The notes: generated from the letters alone by a model not told the origin. A stretch of 64,000 nucleotides of DNA from Candidatus Methanoperedentaceae archaeon GB37 (GCA_905171695.1 LR991653.1:1402150-1466149); one strand, 5' to 3'. Positions 17,559-26,948 are shown, counted from the first letter of the stretch. Program-made: numbers and translations.

Positions 17559-19898
17559 ATGGTCTTGGAGAATTTAACAATCGGGAATCTCATCCTCTAC
17601 CTCACGGGACTCATTGGTCTAGCAGCGATCATCGGTTTGGTCGCAAGAGAGGTACGGGGGGTAGGGGGTAGCGATCTCTCGATGGGCATTCTGGCATGGT
17701 TGATACGCATCCCGACAATCCTTTTAACGATTGATATTTTCCTCCTCGTCTATTACTTTCTCGCTCCGGATTACACCTATTTTTATGTATGGGAGTTCAG
17801 CAGCCGGGATCTACCATTCCTGTATAAGATCTCTGGTCTCTGGGCAGGTCAGGCAGGGACATATCTCTTGTGGACATGGTTTGCATTCATATGTGTGCTC
17901 TCGATAGGTGAGCGCTCTCACCTAGCTTCAGGCTTCATCAGGAAGGTTCAGTTGATAGCGCTCGCAATTGCCACATACTTCGTGCTACTGACGATTGTGC
18001 AGTCTCCGTTCGAGTTGATATACACTGTTGACCCTACTCTGCCACGCACCTTTGTACCGCCTGATGGGAGTGGGATGAACCAGCTTCTCGTCAATCCATG
18101 GATGGGTATTCACCCACCGATCGTCTTCATTGCCTATGCTCTCTCCGGGGTACTCTTTGCATCTGCCATCGTCTACCTTCTCACCCGAGATCATGAATGG
18201 AGTGGTTTTGTGGAGGGGTGGGCGAGGCTCTGCTGGCTCTTTCTCACACTCGGGATAGCCCTCGGTGGTGTATGGGCGTACCTTGTCCTTGGCTGGGGTG
18301 GGTTCTGGAGCTGGGATCCTGTGGAGACCGCATCACTCATACCATGGCTCACTCTTACAGGATTTCTCCATGCATTATCGGTGCAGAGGAGAGATAAAGA
18401 GAAGTTCGGGGTTGCAGCCCCCCTTCTTGCATCACTCACATTCGTACTTGTAATCTACGCTGCAATGGTCACGAGAAGCGGTCTATTCAACTCGGTTCAT
18501 GCGTTTAGTGAAGCGCCCACAGGAACACTCCTCGTTCTATTGCTCGTCATAACCCTCGGGATCTCACTGATCATCGGGGTGAAGCGATACCTTGAACTGC
18601 CAGCAGAGGTGAAAGCAGAGGTGGAGGCAGAGACTCGTGTGAATAGAATCAATATCTTTTATCTCACAATCATCCTCTTTGTGGTGCTTGCCTTCATATC
18701 GCTCTGGGGAATCACCTTCCCTGTAGTTCTTAACATAGTGAAGGGCGTTGAGGTGAGCATCGCCTCTGACCCGAGGACCTTCTTTAACACACTCTCTTAT
18801 CCTGTCACACTGGTCTTGCTACTGGCTCTCGGCTTCTGCCTCCAGTACCGACGCGAAGAAAAAGAGAGGGAGACAAAGATCCTAATCTTATTTTCTCTCG
18901 CAACAGTCGTCGCAGCACTCTTCAGAACCCAGGACTTCTACGTCTTAGATCATGCAAGCCCGTTCTTCAGGATGGAATCCCGATTATACAGGTTCATCGG
19001 ATCAGCATCACTCTTCTCACTCTTCCCACCATTGACATACTCGTTGATCGGTGTGACACGATATGCACAGCGGCTGAGAAGAATGAGAAAGACCCGGGCA
19101 AGAGTTGCAACCGCGGGAACCGTGCTGATACACCTTGCAGTCGGACTGATACTCATCGGAGCGATCACAAGCACTGTCCTCACCACCACACACCAGGCAA
19201 GCATCCCCTTCCACGCGAGAGGCGAGGTCGTGGAGATCGGAGATGGCTACGGAATAAGACTCGGAGAGATCGAGACTGGCAGAGCTTGCGATGGAGAGAA
19301 CTGCCCTGGAACACGGATAGCCACCATATACGAAGACCCAGCAGAGTACGTTGAGAGACCCATCACAGTCAGCGGCAGGGTAACCGAGACCGTTAACGTG
19401 AAGAGACACATGGTCCCGATAACCTACGCCCAGATAGACGACGGCACAGGAAGACTATGGATAGCACTCGAAGAACTCGAGATGCGAGAAGGCATCACGA
19501 TCACCGCAAGCGGCATCCTCTTCACAAACTTCACAAGCAACGCCACAGGAAGAACATTCGACCTATTACTCTTCACGGAGAGAGGGAGCATTGAAGAGAT
19601 CAGTGATAGAGGAAGCCATGAGAAGGTTCACATAGAGGTATACAAGGACGGATCACGGATAGGAAGTGGGTCCGCGAAGTACGTAACAGGCAAGGGTGGG
19701 AGTGCGACCTATCCACTCGTCGACCACAACCTCGCCCACCCCTTCACAGGCGACGTCTACGTGATATTCCAGGGGCTCGGCGACGGCAGAGTACCACTCA
19801 CACTGAAAGTGATCCCCGCGGTAAACCTCATCTGGATCGGAGTAGCCCTCTTCACCATCGGAATACTTCTGATGATGATAAGAGAAAGGCTAAAATAG
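17559..19898 (+). CDS. ccmF: cytochrome c maturation haem lyase CcmF with extra C-terminal domain
   Basis: A 779-residue polytopic membrane protein of the haem-handling HHP family. It has the tryptophan-rich WWD-type motif WGGFWSWDPVETASLIPWL at about residues 245-263 and conserved histidines in NPWMGIHPPIVF and HAFSEAPTG. CcmF attaches haem to apocytochrome c with CcmH. Family members are usually about 650 residues; the excess lies in the C-terminal external region. There, about residues 585-676 look like an OB-fold unit (ITVSGRVTETVNV, YAQIDDGTGRLWIAL, ITITASGILF), a pattern found in nucleic-acid or ligand-binding OB domains. A final transmembrane helix follows. Coupled to the thioredoxin lipoprotein upstream. 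Confidence 0.93.
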   Translation: MVLENLTIGNLILYLTGLIGLAAIIGLVAREVRGVGGSDLSMGILAWLIRIPTILLTIDIFLLVYYFLAPDYTYFYVWEFSSRDLPFLYKISGLWAGQAGTYLLWTWFAFICVLSIGERSHLASGFIRKVQLIALAIATYFVLLTIVQSPFELIYTVDPTLPRTFVPPDGSGMNQLLVNPWMGIHPPIVFIAYALSGVLFASAIVYLLTRDHEWSGFVEGWARLCWLFLTLGIALGGVWAYLVLGWGGFWSWDPVETASLIPWLTLTGFLHALSVQRRDKEKFGVAAPLLASLTFVLVIYAAMVTRSGLFNSVHAFSEAPTGTLLVLLLVITLGISLIIGVKRYLELPAEVKAEVEAETRVNRINIFYLTIILFVVLAFISLWGITFPVVLNIVKGVEVSIASDPRTFFNTLSYPVTLVLLLALGFCLQYRREEKERETKILILFSLATVVAALFRTQDFYVLDHASPFFRMESRLYRFIGSASLFSLFPPLTYSLIGVTRYAQRLRRMRKTRARVATAGTVLIHLAVGLILIGAITSTVLTTTHQASIPFHARGEVVEIGDGYGIRLGEIETGRACDGENCPGTRIATIYEDPAEYVERPITVSGRVTETVNVKRHMVPITYAQIDDGTGRLWIALEELEMREGITITASGILFTNFTSNATGRTFDLLLFTERGSIEEISDRGSHEKVHIEVYKDGSRIGSGSAKYVTGKGGSATYPLVDHNLAHPFTGDVYVIFQGLGDGRVPLTLKVIPAVNLIWIGVALFTIGILLMMIRERLK

Positions 19899-20048
19899 AC
19901 CTGAAAGACCAAGACTCGACGCGTCCACTTTAAGAGACATAGATAATCATCACAATAATACTCAATTAAAGAATGAGAAGAGTTAAGTAGGAGTGTCACA
20001 GCCTTACATACCATACTACTCATACTAACCCGAGAGGTATGCCTACAG

Positions 20049-21086
20049 ATGAAGAGAGCGATCATAACTGGACTGGGCTTCTCGATCCTCCTTCTTGCAG
20101 GATGTGGTGGCGCGGGTGCGACTGAGATATGGGTACCTGATGATCATACGAGTATCCAGGATGCGGTATATGCAGCATCCTCTGGTGACACGATCATCGT
20201 GAGGGATGGTACGTATCATGAGAATGTGGATGTGAACGTCAATCATCTGACGATCAGATCTGAGAATGGATCTGGTTCAACAACGGTTGTGGGAAGTATC
20301 CCGGCTGCAGCTCAAGCACTTACAGCAGATTCAAATGGTTATGGCTTTAATGGCCTTAGTGATCATGTCTTTGATATAACCGCGGACTATGTGAATATCA
20401 GCGGGTTTACGGTGACAGGGGCGACTATCGAGAGTAAGAGTAAGGCAGGGATCTATATTCATGGTACAACAGATAATCCCGCGCTAAATAACTCGATAAA
20501 GAACTGCACAGCGATTAAGAACGATGCAGGCATCTATTTGAAGGGGGCAGGCGTCAAATACTGCGTCATCGAGAATAACACCTGCTCAGAGAATGAATAT
20601 GGATTGAGGATAGTTAATGCGAAAAAGAACGATATAAAACACAATTCGTTTATTACAAACGAATACGGCATACATCTCAGCAACGGAGACTATAACAACA
20701 TCTCCTGCAACTATATCTTCAACAACAGATGTGGAATCTATTTCAAATCTAGATCGACTGAGAACATCATCGAGTGCAACAACATCATCGCAAACGGTGA
20801 GTACAATGAAACGAGCGGTGGATACGAGTGGCAGTTCTACAACGACCAAGAGGAGGATGTCAGTGCAACCAATAACTGGTGGGGCACGGCCGATAACGAC
20901 GAGATCAACGCGAGCATCTATGACTGGGAGGATAACCCAGAAAAAGGTGATGTTACGTATCTGCCGAAGCTCGGCGGGCCGTCCTCGTGCGCTGAGATCC
21001 CAGAACCAGTCACGCTTGTGATGGTCACCATTGGGCTTCTCTCTCTGATCGGTATTCTCTACAGGAGTGGGGTAAGTGGTCGTTAG
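20049..21086 (+). CDS. secreted right-handed beta-helix (NosD-like) protein with lipobox and PEP-CTERM-like tail
   Basis: A 345-residue exported protein. The N-terminal signal ends in LLLAGCGG, a lipobox. The body begins with a typical NosD entry (WVPDDHTSIQDAVYAASSGDTIIV) and consists of short parallel beta-helix turns (GIYLKGAGVKYCVIENNTC, YGIHLSNGDYNNISCNYIF, GIYFKSRSTENIIECNNII), then an NNWWGT cap. It ends EIPEPVTLVMV, a hydrophobic helix and a basic tail, which resembles a PEP-CTERM sorting signal read by exosortase/archaeosortase. Beta-helix proteins of this type bind or cleave polysaccharides or assist metallo-enzyme maturation; the role here is unknown. It follows ccmF by 150 bases. 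Confidence 0.82.
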   Translation: MKRAIITGLGFSILLLAGCGGAGATEIWVPDDHTSIQDAVYAASSGDTIIVRDGTYHENVDVNVNHLTIRSENGSGSTTVVGSIPAAAQALTADSNGYGFNGLSDHVFDITADYVNISGFTVTGATIESKSKAGIYIHGTTDNPALNNSIKNCTAIKNDAGIYLKGAGVKYCVIENNTCSENEYGLRIVNAKKNDIKHNSFITNEYGIHLSNGDYNNISCNYIFNNRCGIYFKSRSTENIIECNNIIANGEYNETSGGYEWQFYNDQEEDVSATNNWWGTADNDEINASIYDWEDNPEKGDVTYLPKLGGPSSCAEIPEPVTLVMVTIGLLSLIGILYRSGVSGR

Positions 21087-21238
21087 CCACATTGGATCTG
21101 GAGATCTTCCCCATCTCAAAAACGACCTCTTTTTGACCTCTTTTGACTGATCGAGAAGTGAGAAGAGATCTGCATTGAGACACGTCCATATCATAAGGGG
21201 GTTATGAGACTATTTTACCGGTATCCTGTTTGGTGCAA

Positions 21239-21248
21239 GCTTTATCTT
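21239..21248 (+). promoter_or_regulatory. TATA-like element upstream of mptE-like gene
   Basis: GCTTTATCTT lies about 45 bases before the ATG at 21291 in an otherwise untranslated gap. Position and composition suit an archaeal promoter; weak evidence. Confidence 0.35.
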
Positions 21249-21290
21249 TGAGTAAGACTGTAATGCAATAGTTATCGTGGTTGATCTGGC

Positions 21291-21944
21291 ATGAAGTTAA
21301 GCTTTGAAGAGTGGCAGCCGATCTACAGAGAGATACTTCAGGAGATGGGTTTTGAGGCGGGTGAGGATGAGCGTGCAGCTCGAGTCCTCTCCGGGTTATT
21401 ACTGGAGCATGAAGGTGTTGCCCGGCTGGAAGTGCTTCCTCGGTTGATTGAGGGACGTCGGGTTCTCGTCTGTGGCAATGCTCCAACCCTTCGAGGAGAG
21501 CTTGAGAGAGCGAGATGTGAGGATTATGATACTATTATTGCTGCTGATGGTGCTACAGAGGTGCTTATCAGGGCGGGTCTTCTGCCGAGTATCATTGTAA
21601 CGGATCTTGATGCCGAGAACGTTGAAGCCGAGGTGGATGCAAGCAGGGAGGGAGCGGTGGTTCTCGTCCATGCACACGGGGATAATATCCCGGTCATCAA
21701 GGATGTTGTGCCAAGGCTTGAGAATGTTGTAGGCACTACACAGGCGAAGCCTCTTCTGAACGTCCATAACTTTGGTGGATTCACTGATGGAGACAGAGCT
21801 GTCTTTCTCGCTGATCACTTCGACGCTGAAGAGATCGATCTCGTAGGATTTGATTTTAAGGATCCGAATGTGAGTGATCTGAAGAAGAAGAAGCTTGTAT
21901 GGGCAGAGAGGCTCATCGATATGGTCATGAGAGAACGATCATAG
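21291..21944 (+). CDS. mptE: 6-hydroxymethyl-7,8-dihydropterin pyrophosphokinase, MptE-like
   Basis: A 217-residue protein of the archaeal MptE/DUF115 family, which makes the pyrophosphorylated pterin precursor of tetrahydromethanopterin. Visible signatures are VLVCGNAPTL (nucleotide-binding loop), DTIIAADGATEVLIRAGLLP, IIVTDLDAE, LVHAHGDNIP, GTTQAKPL and NFGGFTDGDRAVFLADHF, all in family order. The enzyme uses ATP and Mg2+. No other pterin gene is adjacent. Its presence fits a C1-metabolising archaeon. Confidence 0.9.
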   Translation: MKLSFEEWQPIYREILQEMGFEAGEDERAARVLSGLLLEHEGVARLEVLPRLIEGRRVLVCGNAPTLRGELERARCEDYDTIIAADGATEVLIRAGLLPSIIVTDLDAENVEAEVDASREGAVVLVHAHGDNIPVIKDVVPRLENVVGTTQAKPLLNVHNFGGFTDGDRAVFLADHFDAEEIDLVGFDFKDPNVSDLKKKKLVWAERLIDMVMRERS

Positions 21945-22067
21945 ACTCGTGGTCTGCAACACAAGCTTTAATAGGTATTAGTGGGCTTGTGAGGCATATC
22001 GTCTTATGCGGATCTGACCAGTGTTGGTCAGAGTGTTAAGCTATCGATTTTCATAGGTGAAGAAGAT

Positions 22068-22658
22068 ATGTCAAGGTCTTTTTATGGATATATCAGGGAT
22101 GCGTGGAAGCAGCCTGGTGAGTCGTATGTTGATGATCTCTCATGGAGTCGAATGCAGGCGTGGAGGCGTGATCCTGTCGTTGTGAGAATCGATCGCCCTA
22201 CACGCCTGGATCGTGCCCGAAGTCTCGGTTATAAGGCTAAACAGGGCATCATCGTTGTTCGCGTATCTGTGCGGCGTGGTGGTCGGAGAAAACCACGATG
22301 GAAGCGTGGAAGGCGCACCAAGCACATGGGCGTTCATAAGATCACACCCGGAAAGAGTATCCAGAGAATTGGCGAGGAACGCGTGGCTCGAAAGTATCCG
22401 AATATGGAGGTCCTGAACTCATATTGGGTTGGCGAGGACGGCAAACGACGATGGTTCGAGGTTATACTCGTTGATCCCCACCACCCGCGAATCAAGGGTG
22501 ACAAGAGGCTCAACTGGCTCTCACACGGCTCCAATACGAGGCGTGTCTATCGTGGCAAGACCAGTGCTGGTCGAAAGGGTCGTGGTCTGCGTACTCGTGG
22601 GCGTGGCACCGAGAAGAATAGACCGAGCATCAGGTCAAAAGGTGGTCGCGGCAAGTAG
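22068..22658 (+). CDS. rpl15e: 50S ribosomal protein L15e
   Basis: A 196-residue basic protein with the L15e hallmarks: an N-terminal [52 protein letters not shown] and a C-terminal basic glycine/arginine tail. Archaeal/eukaryotic large-subunit protein. The downstream genes (DUF54, Rpp30, Pop5) follow in the order conserved across Euryarchaeota, which supports a single ribosome/RNA-processing operon. Confidence 0.98.
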   Translation: MSRSFYGYIRDAWKQPGESYVDDLSWSRMQAWRRDPVVVRIDRPTRLDRARSLGYKAKQGIIVVRVSVRRGGRRKPRWKRGRRTKHMGVHKITPGKSIQRIGEERVARKYPNMEVLNSYWVGEDGKRRWFEVILVDPHHPRIKGDKRLNWLSHGSNTRRVYRGKTSAGRKGRGLRTRGRGTEKNRPSIRSKGGRGK

Positions 22659-22673
22659 TCCTTTGGATCGGTG

Positions 22674-23105
22674 ATGTTTCACTACGTGCTTCTACATGCG
22701 ATTGTGCACTCGACAGAGGAGATTGGCAGAGTCATCTCTGCACTCCGATTCCTTCTCCAAGTGGACGATGATGATTATATAGTCTCTCAGTCTCGAGTCA
22801 AGGGTCATTATGGAAATGAGATGGTGCTCCTTGAGGCAAAGCTCACGAAGAGCAAGGATATCAGGCGTTTTCTCGATCTCATCTCTGATCAACTCCCACC
22901 ATCCGACCTATCACGACTCAGGTCCGAGATGAGTGAACGCGTTGATGATGAGTGTGTGCTTCACGTTCGCTTTGATAAGCAGGAGGCGTTCATGGGCAGA
23001 TTGGCGCTTGCAAAGAGAGGGGACGTGATCTCAGCCCGTCTGAAGATCAAGGCGTATCCTGCTTCAAAAGAGAATGCATTGAGTGTCATATCAGAGCTAT
23101 TCTGA
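22674..23105 (+). CDS. archaeal RNA-binding protein (DUF54/PF01877 family)
   Basis: A 143-residue protein of a family found between L15e and RNase P genes in many archaea and annotated as RNA-binding or exosome-associated. It begins FHYVLLHAIVHSTEE, has VKGHYGNEMVLLEAKL, a helical LPPSDLSRLRSEMSER and ends GDVISARLKIKAYPASKENAL. No catalytic motif is visible. The ATG at 22674 (preceded by an in-frame GTG) is 15 bases after L15e. Function is inferred from family and location. Confidence 0.85.
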   Translation: MFHYVLLHAIVHSTEEIGRVISALRFLLQVDDDDYIVSQSRVKGHYGNEMVLLEAKLTKSKDIRRFLDLISDQLPPSDLSRLRSEMSERVDDECVLHVRFDKQEAFMGRLALAKRGDVISARLKIKAYPASKENALSVISELF

Positions 23106-23138
23106 AGAGTTCTTCCAAAGGAGAAGAAGGTTTTTCAC

Positions 23139-23828
23139 ATGTCTCTCTTCACATCAAACCCGTTCTACGAGCTATGTATGAAGCCTGAAGCGGGTGAAGA
23201 CCTCCACCAGATGGCAGGGGTTGCAAGAAGATACGGGTACTCTGGCGTGGCAGTGCCAGTCGATACCAGTGGAGTCGAGGAGAGGCTTAAGAGAGAGAGC
23301 GAGAATCTCCCAACCGGGCTCTTGATCGCTCGGAGTGTCGAACTCGTTGTGAAGAATGCCTCGCAGCTCAGCAGGCTTCTTCATCGATGGTGGAAGCGAT
23401 CGCACTGCCTCATCTTCAGAGGTGGAAGCGAAAGCCTGAATCGGCTTGGTGTTGAGAACCATCAGGTGGACGTTCTCGCATCACCTGGGAAGATCAACCA
23501 CGTCCTTGCAAAACTCGCATCAGAGAATGGTGTTGCAATCGAATTCGATCTTGGAGCAATAATTCACAGACGCGGCTTGAAACGAAGCGAGACACTTGCA
23601 CTCTACCGAAACAACCTGAAGCTTGTGCGAAAGTACCGTGCACCATTCATCCTCACAACAAATCCACGAAACCTCTATGACCTCCGTGCCCCAAGAGAGA
23701 TGGCTGCCCTCTCAATGCTCTTCGGCATGACCCGCGAGGAGAGCGTGCACGGACTGAGCACTGTCCCTAAAGAGATACTGGAGAGACACGAGAAGAACTT
23801 CATAGCAGAGGGCGTGAGACTCGTATGA
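23139..23828 (+). CDS. rnp3: ribonuclease P protein component 3 (Rpp30)
   Basis: A 229-residue TIM-barrel-like protein of archaeal RNase P, which matures tRNA 5' ends. Features seen: an N-terminal YELCMKPEAGED, internal VDVLASPGKIN, VAIEFDLGAIIHRRGLKRSETL, and FILTTNPRNLYDLRAPREMAALSMLFGM, the conserved C-terminal block. It overlaps the start of the Pop5 gene by four bases; Rpp30 and Pop5 form a heterotetramer in the holoenzyme, so coupling is functionally sensible. Confidence 0.95.
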   Translation: MSLFTSNPFYELCMKPEAGEDLHQMAGVARRYGYSGVAVPVDTSGVEERLKRESENLPTGLLIARSVELVVKNASQLSRLLHRWWKRSHCLIFRGGSESLNRLGVENHQVDVLASPGKINHVLAKLASENGVAIEFDLGAIIHRRGLKRSETLALYRNNLKLVRKYRAPFILTTNPRNLYDLRAPREMAALSMLFGMTREESVHGLSTVPKEILERHEKNFIAEGVRLV

Positions 23829-24190
23829 AGATATTACCACCGACACTGCGTGAGAAGAAGCGATACCTTGCCGTGGAGATCATGAGAGAAGGCAGGATCA
23901 GCCGCGAGAGGCTCATAAGAGCACTGCAGGACTCGATCAGAGAACTCTTTGGAGATACTGGACTTAGCGAGACAGGATTACGCCTCCTCCACTTCGACGG
24001 CAACCATGCAGTAGTGCGATGCACACCAAGAACGGTATGGAGAACTCGCGCAGGGATCGCTACAATCACAGAGATCGATGGAACGAAGGTCTCTCTACGA
24101 GTCATCGGAATAGGTGGAACCGTCCGATCTGTGATGGAAAAATACATAGAGAAGAGAAACGACCAGACCCTAAAGAGAGAGGAATCATAG
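23825..24190 (+). CDS. rnp2: ribonuclease P protein component 2 (Pop5)
   Basis: A 121-residue RRM-like protein. It starts ILPPTLREKKRYLAVEI and contains SIRELFGDTGLSETGLRLLHFD, VVRCTPRTVWRTRAGIATI and VIGIGGTVRSVMEKYI, the standard Pop5 sequence. Partner of Rpp30 in activating the catalytic RNA. The archaeal proteasome alpha and exosome genes that often follow in relatives are not here; the cluster ends and the next genes face the other way. Confidence 0.94.
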   Translation: MKILPPTLREKKRYLAVEIMREGRISRERLIRALQDSIRELFGDTGLSETGLRLLHFDGNHAVVRCTPRTVWRTRAGIATITEIDGTKVSLRVIGIGGTVRSVMEKYIEKRNDQTLKREES

Positions 24191-24197
24191 AATCTTG

Positions 24198-24599
24198 CTA
24201 TAATTTTTCAGGATCGTTCCCCATCACCGCTGTCCACCACCAGCGTGCCATATCCATAAGATCAAGGCTGAAGAGTTCTGACAACCTGTACTCTTTATTT
24301 GTACTGGTGATAAGTCCTGCGCCGAGCAGCTTGTTACGCATCGCATAAAAGGAAGAACGACCTATACCAAACTCCTCGAGCAGTTCCTCCCATTCAGATA
24401 CCTTGATCGGATCGCCTGCCTTCTCTCGCTCCTCAATCATGGTCAAAAACCTTTGAGCACGCATAGCAGTCGACTCATCCTGAAACAATCGACGCATAAG
24501 TTCGTAGAAAGGATCACGTGAACGGCTGATACGATTACTTGAAGATGAACGCACAAGAATAGTAGTCGCAGTCCGAGGAGCATCCTTCACAAAAGTCAT
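24198..24599 (-). CDS. predicted winged-helix protein of unknown function
   Basis: A 133-residue protein I do not recognise by name. The C-terminal half has a helix-turn-helix appearance: [31 protein letters not shown] followed by a short wing ([13 protein letters not shown]), then a tryptophan-rich end ([11 protein letters not shown]). The N-terminal 30 residues are serine/arginine-rich. It overlaps the preceding DUF2551 gene by four bases, so the two small DNA-binding-like proteins are co-translated. A transcription regulator is the likeliest role (inference). Confidence 0.55.
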   Translation of the reverse strand: MTFVKDAPRTATTILVRSSSSNRISRSRDPFYELMRRLFQDESTAMRAQRFLTMIEEREKAGDPIKVSEWEELLEEFGIGRSSFYAMRNKLLGAGLITSTNKEYRLSELFSLDLMDMARWWWTAVMGNDPEKL

Positions 24600-24928
24600 G
24601 TATCGTGAGCACGTGAACGATTACTTTGCAAAGCACCCTGAATCAGATCCACATAATCCTCCTTTATGAAATAAACAATCGGTGCCTTATAGGAGTCTTT
24701 ATGCGCACGCAGAATACCGAGCTTTGAATGAATGTAACCAACCATCGATGCAACCGCAGTACGGGAGACCTTGAATCTCCTAGAGAGAGTCCTGTGCAAC
24801 TTATCCACAGTAAACTTCCTAACACTCAAGAGGATCTTCAGGACGCAACTACGAATTCCATTCACATCAAGCTCAATATAACGCTCCAACCGCTTCTTGA
24901 TCCGAGATCTCAATGACTCCATAACCAT
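24596..24928 (-). CDS. DUF2551 winged-helix-like protein
   Basis: A 110-residue protein that resembles the methanogen DUF2551 family. The core is [30 protein letters not shown] followed by a helix-turn-helix-like [26 protein letters not shown] and a C-terminal strand ([13 protein letters not shown]). No enzymatic motif. The start at 24928 was chosen because a strong TATA element lies 26-37 bases upstream, giving a nearly leaderless transcript; in-frame TTG (24934) and ATG (24922) are alternatives. Operon with the next gene. Confidence 0.65.
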   Translation of the reverse strand: MVMESLRSRIKKRLERYIELDVNGIRSCVLKILLSVRKFTVDKLHRTLSRRFKVSRTAVASMVGYIHSKLGILRAHKDSYKAPIVYFIKEDYVDLIQGALQSNRSRAHDT

Positions 24929-24953
24929 CCTCAAAACAACACAGTGTCTATTC

Positions 24954-24965
24954 GTATATAAAAAA
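24954..24965 (-). promoter_or_regulatory. TATA box of the DUF2551 operon
   Basis: On the minus strand TTTTTATATACG lies about 30 bases before the chosen ATG at 24928, a strong archaeal TATA-like element in correct position. Confidence 0.6.
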
Positions 24966-25145
24966 TTTGTGTAATGGTGAGGGGCTTTGGGAAAAGATGC
25001 CTTTGAGCCTGTAAGCTTTAGTCATGGAGTCCTGAGATTATACTTGAGTGCATAATTTTTAACTCCCCTCCACCAGCCACTCGTAAAAGATCATCATATC
25101 ACTCTCTAATTTCACTCTCTAATTTATCAAAAAAGCATTTTACAC

Positions 25146-25936
25146 GACTTTGGGACAAAATTGTTTCATAGCTCTGATGGTAAGTATGTGTTGTGCTATA
25201 GACGGATTGCAAGCAGAGTTGTTTCTCTTTTGTCTTCTCTTTTTTTGTCTTAGTAACTAATTGAATCTTCTTTTATCGGTGGAGAAGGTTGATTTGTTCG
25301 ATTTTCTTTTAGAATATCTCTTTAGAGTCTGGTAGGGTGTTTCAGTAGTTTTCTTGATAATTCTCAGCCAGTCAGAGTCAGTTCTATCTATATTATGTTT
25401 TGGAGTCATGTAAACGGCTGTTTCCTTGTCAAATAGGTTTGAAGTTTTTCTTGTGCTGTAGTGCTTGTTTAAGGAGATTGAGTTGATTTTTATTCCCGTG
25501 TTTTTAATTATTTTCATCGCTTTGTTAAATGTGTCTTTTTCAGATCTGTTTGATTAGTTTAATCCTACGTGCATTCCTGTTTCAATGTCTATTGTCCTGA
25601 AAACATGCCTGAAATCTTTATTTTTCTTATTGGGCTTGCTCTTGTAGTGTTTTTATTACTGTGATGCTGTAACTGGTTCCGTCTCCTGAGAGATCTCTAG
25701 ATATTCCTTCTTCTCTTGACAACAAAACAGAGAGATTGTGTAAAACCGTCTTAACTTCTTCATCCGAAGTAGAGTCTCTCTATCGTCTTGTAGCTCACCT
25801 TCCAGCTTTCTTCTCAATGTTAAGATTGCTTACAGCATCTCTAACATACTCAGGGAGTTTTCTCAACCTCTGCTTGACAATCTCCCTCTTTTTCTCTCCC
25901 ACTCTAAAATCTAAAGTCATATTCTACACCACAACC
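25146..25936 (-). pseudogene. degenerate archaeal ISNCY-type transposase, inverted copy 1
   Basis: This 791-bp segment is the mirror image of 26158-26948. Read on the minus strand it encodes pieces of a transposase interrupted by stops: an N-terminal piece starting MTLDFRVGEKKREIVKQRL, a middle piece containing SGDGTSYSITV, and a C-terminal piece (25257-25517) with KINSISLNKHYSTRKTSNLF and YMTPKHNIDRTDSDWLRIIKK. This resembles Methanosarcina-type ISNCY transposases from memory; family assignment is tentative. It is A/T-richer than the flanking genes. Confidence 0.7.
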
Positions 25937-26157
25937 ACAAAGCACATAAGGATATCTATGAATATCCTAACATGAGACGAGTGAAAGTTAAAAAAGGCGA
26001 CTTTATGCTAACAGAAAAAATAGACGTCATATTCGATCGAGAAAAAAGCAACCCCATTTAGCAATTCCGCTAAAGCAGATATCCCTAAAAAACACAATGG
26101 ACAAAGAACATATGTAACATATTGTACAAGACTAGCCGAGAGCTTTGTCCCAATGCC
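25937..26157. other. 221-bp unique spacer between inverted transposase copies
   Basis: AT-rich sequence between the two 791-bp arms. Short open stretches (for example a plus-strand run giving SNSAKADIPKKHNGQRTYV) do not add up to a gene; they may derive from the N-terminal zinc-ribbon of a transposase. No RNA gene or regulatory site recognised. Confidence 0.4.
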
Positions 26158-26948
26158 GGTTGTGGTGTAGAATATGACTTTAGATTTTAGAGTGGGAGAG
26201 AAAAAGAGGGAGATTGTCAAGCAGAGGTTGAGAAAACTCCCTGAGTATGTTAGAGATGCTGTAAGCAATCTTAACATTGAGAAGAAAGCTGGAAGGTGAG
26301 CTACAAGACGATAGAGAGACTCTACTTCGGATGAAGAAGTTAAGACGGTTTTACACAATCTCTCTGTTTTGTTGTTAAGAGAAGAAGGAATATCTAGAGA
26401 TCTCTCAGGAGACGGAACCAGTTACAGTATCACAGTAATAAAAGCACTACAAAAACAAGCCCAATAAGAAAAATAAAGATTTCAGGCATGTTTTCAGGAT
26501 AATAGACATTGAAACAGGAGTGTACGTAGGATTAAGCTAATCAAACAGATCTGAAAAAGAGACACATTTAACAAAGCGATGAAAATAATTAAAAACATAG
26601 GAATAAGAATCAACTCAATCTCCTTAAACAAGCACTACAGCACAAGAAAAACTTCAAACCTATTTGACAAGGAAACAGCCGTTTACATGATTCCAAAACA
26701 TAATATAGCTAGAATTGACTCTGACTGGCTGAGAATTATCAAGAAAACTACTGAAACACCCTACCAGATTCTAAAGAGATATTCTAAAAGAAAATCGAAC
26801 AATCAACCTTCTCCACCGATAAAAGAAGATTCAATTAGTTACTAAGACAAAAAAGAGAAGACAAAAGAGAAACAACTCTGCTTGCAATCCGTCCATAGCA
26901 CAACACATACTTACCATCAGAGCTATGAAACAATTCTGTCCCAAAGTC
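26158..26948 (+). pseudogene. degenerate archaeal ISNCY-type transposase, inverted copy 2
   Basis: Plus-strand copy, same length (791 bp) as its inverted partner. The frame from the ATG at 26174 reads MTLDFRVGEKKREIVKQRL and stops at 26299; further pieces continue in other frames (EEVKTVLHNLSVLLLREEG, then SGDGTSYSITV) and the C-terminal piece at 26579-26845 has IRINSISLNKHYSTRKTSNL. Multiple stops show that it is dead. A C-terminal remnant of an unrelated IS630-type transposase is joined directly to its right end. Confidence 0.7.

Noticed and set aside
25736..26358. Identical proteins in two orientations starting MCKTVLTSSSEVESLYRLV.
   Set aside because: They are antisense readings of the inverted transposase pseudogenes; the real coding direction is the opposite strand.
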